Shown here one piece after another: positions 44,118 to 45,487 of a DNA stretch of 45,487 bases (position 1 is its first letter; the number at the start of each line of letters is the position of its first letter). The stretch is from Balneolaceae bacterium. Its GTDB lineage: Bacteria > Bacteroidota > Rhodothermia > Balneolales > Balneolaceae. The position numbers were made by a program, and so were the translations under genes. The stretch is from NCBI GenBank assembly GCA_003561515.1, contig PWWL01000350.1:1-45487 (forward strand), read 5' to 3'. The notes beneath the pieces are model-generated. The model saw only the letters and a list, made by a program, of their open reading frames with translations. It did no database searches and had not been told where the DNA came from.

Positions 44118-45487
44118 TTAGTTGGTAAAGAGAATTCGAAGACCAAGCATAAATCTTCGCTCCGGCATGGGGTATCCTGTAGTTTCAAAGTAGCCCAGTT
44201 GATTCACTCCGTCAAGCAGGTTTTCCCATTTAATGAGCAGCATAAACCAGCGTATTCTGGCCGATATATCAAGATCTACACGATGGTATGAAGGATTATA
44301 GAACTGATTGTCGGGCTGTGTTCCCGGCCTGAAACGGTTAATATTAGTTCCATGCTGCCAGCGGTTCAGCGGCGGTAAAAACTCCGCAGTTCTGAATGCA
44401 TTGGGTGAAAACACTCCTGAAAAACCTGCCTTTACATATGCAGCCTTGTTAAACACATAGTTTTTCCAGTAGAGATTTCCTGAAATCAACATGCGGTCGC
44501 CTGTTGTATCCAGCCACTGGTTTACAAGAATGGCAGAATCGGATGAATAGGTTTTCAGGGTTGCTGAAATCTCACCTTCAAAAACACGTGAATCAAGGCC
44601 CAGCCAACCGGTGTTGCTAATTTGAGTGTAGCTGTCAGCATTAATAAAAAGATTGTTTTCATCAACAAATGCTGCATTTTGAGTTTCTCTAACGTCGCTT
44701 CGTACTCCAAGCGTTAGCAGCCTTCCAATCGAAAACTCTGCTGCGCCTCCTGCTGTAACGGTTTCCTCATTAAGTAAGCCACTGTTTCCGCTAAATTCAT
44801 TCGACTGCCAGTAAACGGATTGGATGTCCGGCGCCCTCGAAAGCAAACCGGCAAATGCCGAAAGCTTCATCCATCTTGTTGGAGAAAGAGTAAGCCGGCC
44901 CGACACCTCAGATGAGAACCTATCATCGTCCCAATAATCCATCATCCCGTACACGTTTATTCGGCTCCAGCTTCCAAATCGTTGTTCGAGCTCAAGATCG
45001 AAATTGCCGCCAATCCAATTGTCGTGACTAATATTGCCGCCACCCGATTCATTTACATAAAATGCTCTTGCCGTACCTGTAATTCGGGTGTTTCCGAATC
45101 CGAGATGCTGTCTTGCATATAGTTCTACTGTTGTGAAGTCGGTTGAAAGGGTATCGGCTGTGTAGGTGAGCGACCACCTATCAGTTTGGTAATGGAGGCC
45201 AAATTCTGTGGCCACATCCGAGTGTGGATCAGGCCGATAGTGTGCCTGCAGATAGATATCGCTTGAGGTCTGGTTCGACTGAGCGTTGTTTACATTTGCT
45301 GCTTCGATAAACCTGTTAAATGCGAAAAATGCCGGCTCCTGAACCTGGTATCCAAATGATTCATTTCTATCGAGTGCGTTATTCAGGTACATGGCTTTTG
45401 CCATCCAGTTCGGCGACAACTGATGCCATACCAAAGCTGCAGCCTGCCTGCCTTCTACAGATGATCTCTGGTATCCGCCACCGTCTC
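44118..45487 (-). CDS. TonB-dependent receptor-like outer-membrane barrel, 5'-truncated by window edge
   Basis: This is the C-terminal 455 or so residues of a larger outer-membrane protein, read from the window edge (the frame is open through 45487) to the stop at 44118. Repeated amphipathic beta strands of aromatic and small residues alternate (for example WSLTYTADTLSTDFTTVELY, GNTRITGTARAFYV, GWLGLDSRVFEGEISATLKTY). The end reads FMLGLRILFTN, as in TonB-dependent receptors of Bacteroidota. The plug and STN parts lie outside the window, so the substrate cannot be guessed. It precedes ftsX by 24 bp on the same strand. Confidence 0.75.
   Translation of the reverse strand, partial: DGGGYQRSSVEGRQAAALVWHQLSPNWMAKAMYLNNALDRNESFGYQVQEPAFFAFNRFIEAANVNNAQSNQTSSDIYLQAHYRPDPHSDVATEFGLHYQTDRWSLTYTADTLSTDFTTVELYARQHLGFGNTRITGTARAFYVNESGGGNISHDNWIGGNFDLELEQRFGSWSRINVYGMMDYWDDDRFSSEVSGRLTLSPTRWMKLSAFAGLLSRAPDIQSVYWQSNEFSGNSGLLNEETVTAGGAAEFSIGRLLTLGVRSDVRETQNAAFVDENNLFINADSYTQISNTGWLGLDSRVFEGEISATLKTYSSDSAILVNQWLDTTGDRMLISGNLYWKNYVFNKAAYVKAGFSGVFSPNAFRTAEFLPPLNRWQHGTNINRFRPGTQPDNQFYNPSYHRVDLDISARIRWFMLLIKWENLLDGVNQLGYFETTGYPMPERRFMLGLRILFTN

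Overview
The window reads as chromosomal DNA of a free-living, heterotrophic, Gram-negative bacterium of the Bacteroidota/Balneolota/Rhodothermota group. This is an inference from gene families; no rRNA is present. The supporting features are an ECF sigma factor - FecR anti-sigma - STN-domain TonB-dependent receptor cassette, a GWxTD lipoprotein, many lipoproteins with a lipobox Cys, DUF5117-type zinc proteases, mostly weak or absent Shine-Dalgarno sequences, and Bacteroidota-style intergenic palindromic repeats. A Balneolaceae-like organism is the best guess.

Layout. 1-2.9 kb: a beta-propeller lipoprotein (+) converging on a hydrolase and cutC (both -). 3.0-8.5 kb: two secreted peptidases (a DUF5117 metalloprotease and an S9 serine peptidase) separated by an 808-bp spacer. 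That spacer holds a duplicated terminator block and a long palindromic element. 8.5-14.8 kb: a fasciclin protein (-), the sigma/FecR/TonB-receptor signalling operon (+), and an unknown acidic lipoprotein (-). 14.8-15.5 kb: a degraded, largely non-coding stretch. 15.5-25.3 kb: housekeeping genes (class III aminotransferase, MoxR/Mg-chelatase-like AAA ATPase, pabB, pyrD, pyruvate kinase) plus a large TPR lipoprotein ending in a TonB-C-like domain. 25.4-32.6 kb: GWxTD lipoprotein, lone receiver protein, M1 aminopeptidase, a histidine kinase/OmpR-type regulator pair, and an FMN reductase. 32.6-32.9 kb: a gene-free spacer with palindromes and an orphan strong terminator (candidate small RNA). 32.9-45.5 kb: rarA, CBS protein, purL, cysteine desulfurase plus LOG-family hydrolase, a DUF1499 protein, a small membrane protein, long-chain acyl-CoA ligase, a Fur-family regulator, ftsX, and a 5'-truncated TonB-dependent receptor running off the right edge.

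How it fits together. Three secreted peptidases (DUF5117, S9, M1) and two TonB-dependent outer-membrane proteins fit a protein/peptide-scavenging lifestyle. The sigma/FecR/STN-receptor set is a classic cell-surface signalling loop, in which ligand binding at the outer membrane releases the sigma factor. No phage, integron, CRISPR array, tRNA or intact insertion sequence was seen, and no clear multi-gene novel system is visible. The most unusual material is in the spacers (5.6-6.2, 15.0-15.5, 32.6-32.9 and 39.0-39.2 kb) and in a few protein details, such as a Cys in place of the usual class-2 Ser in PyrD and the TPR/TonB-C fusion.
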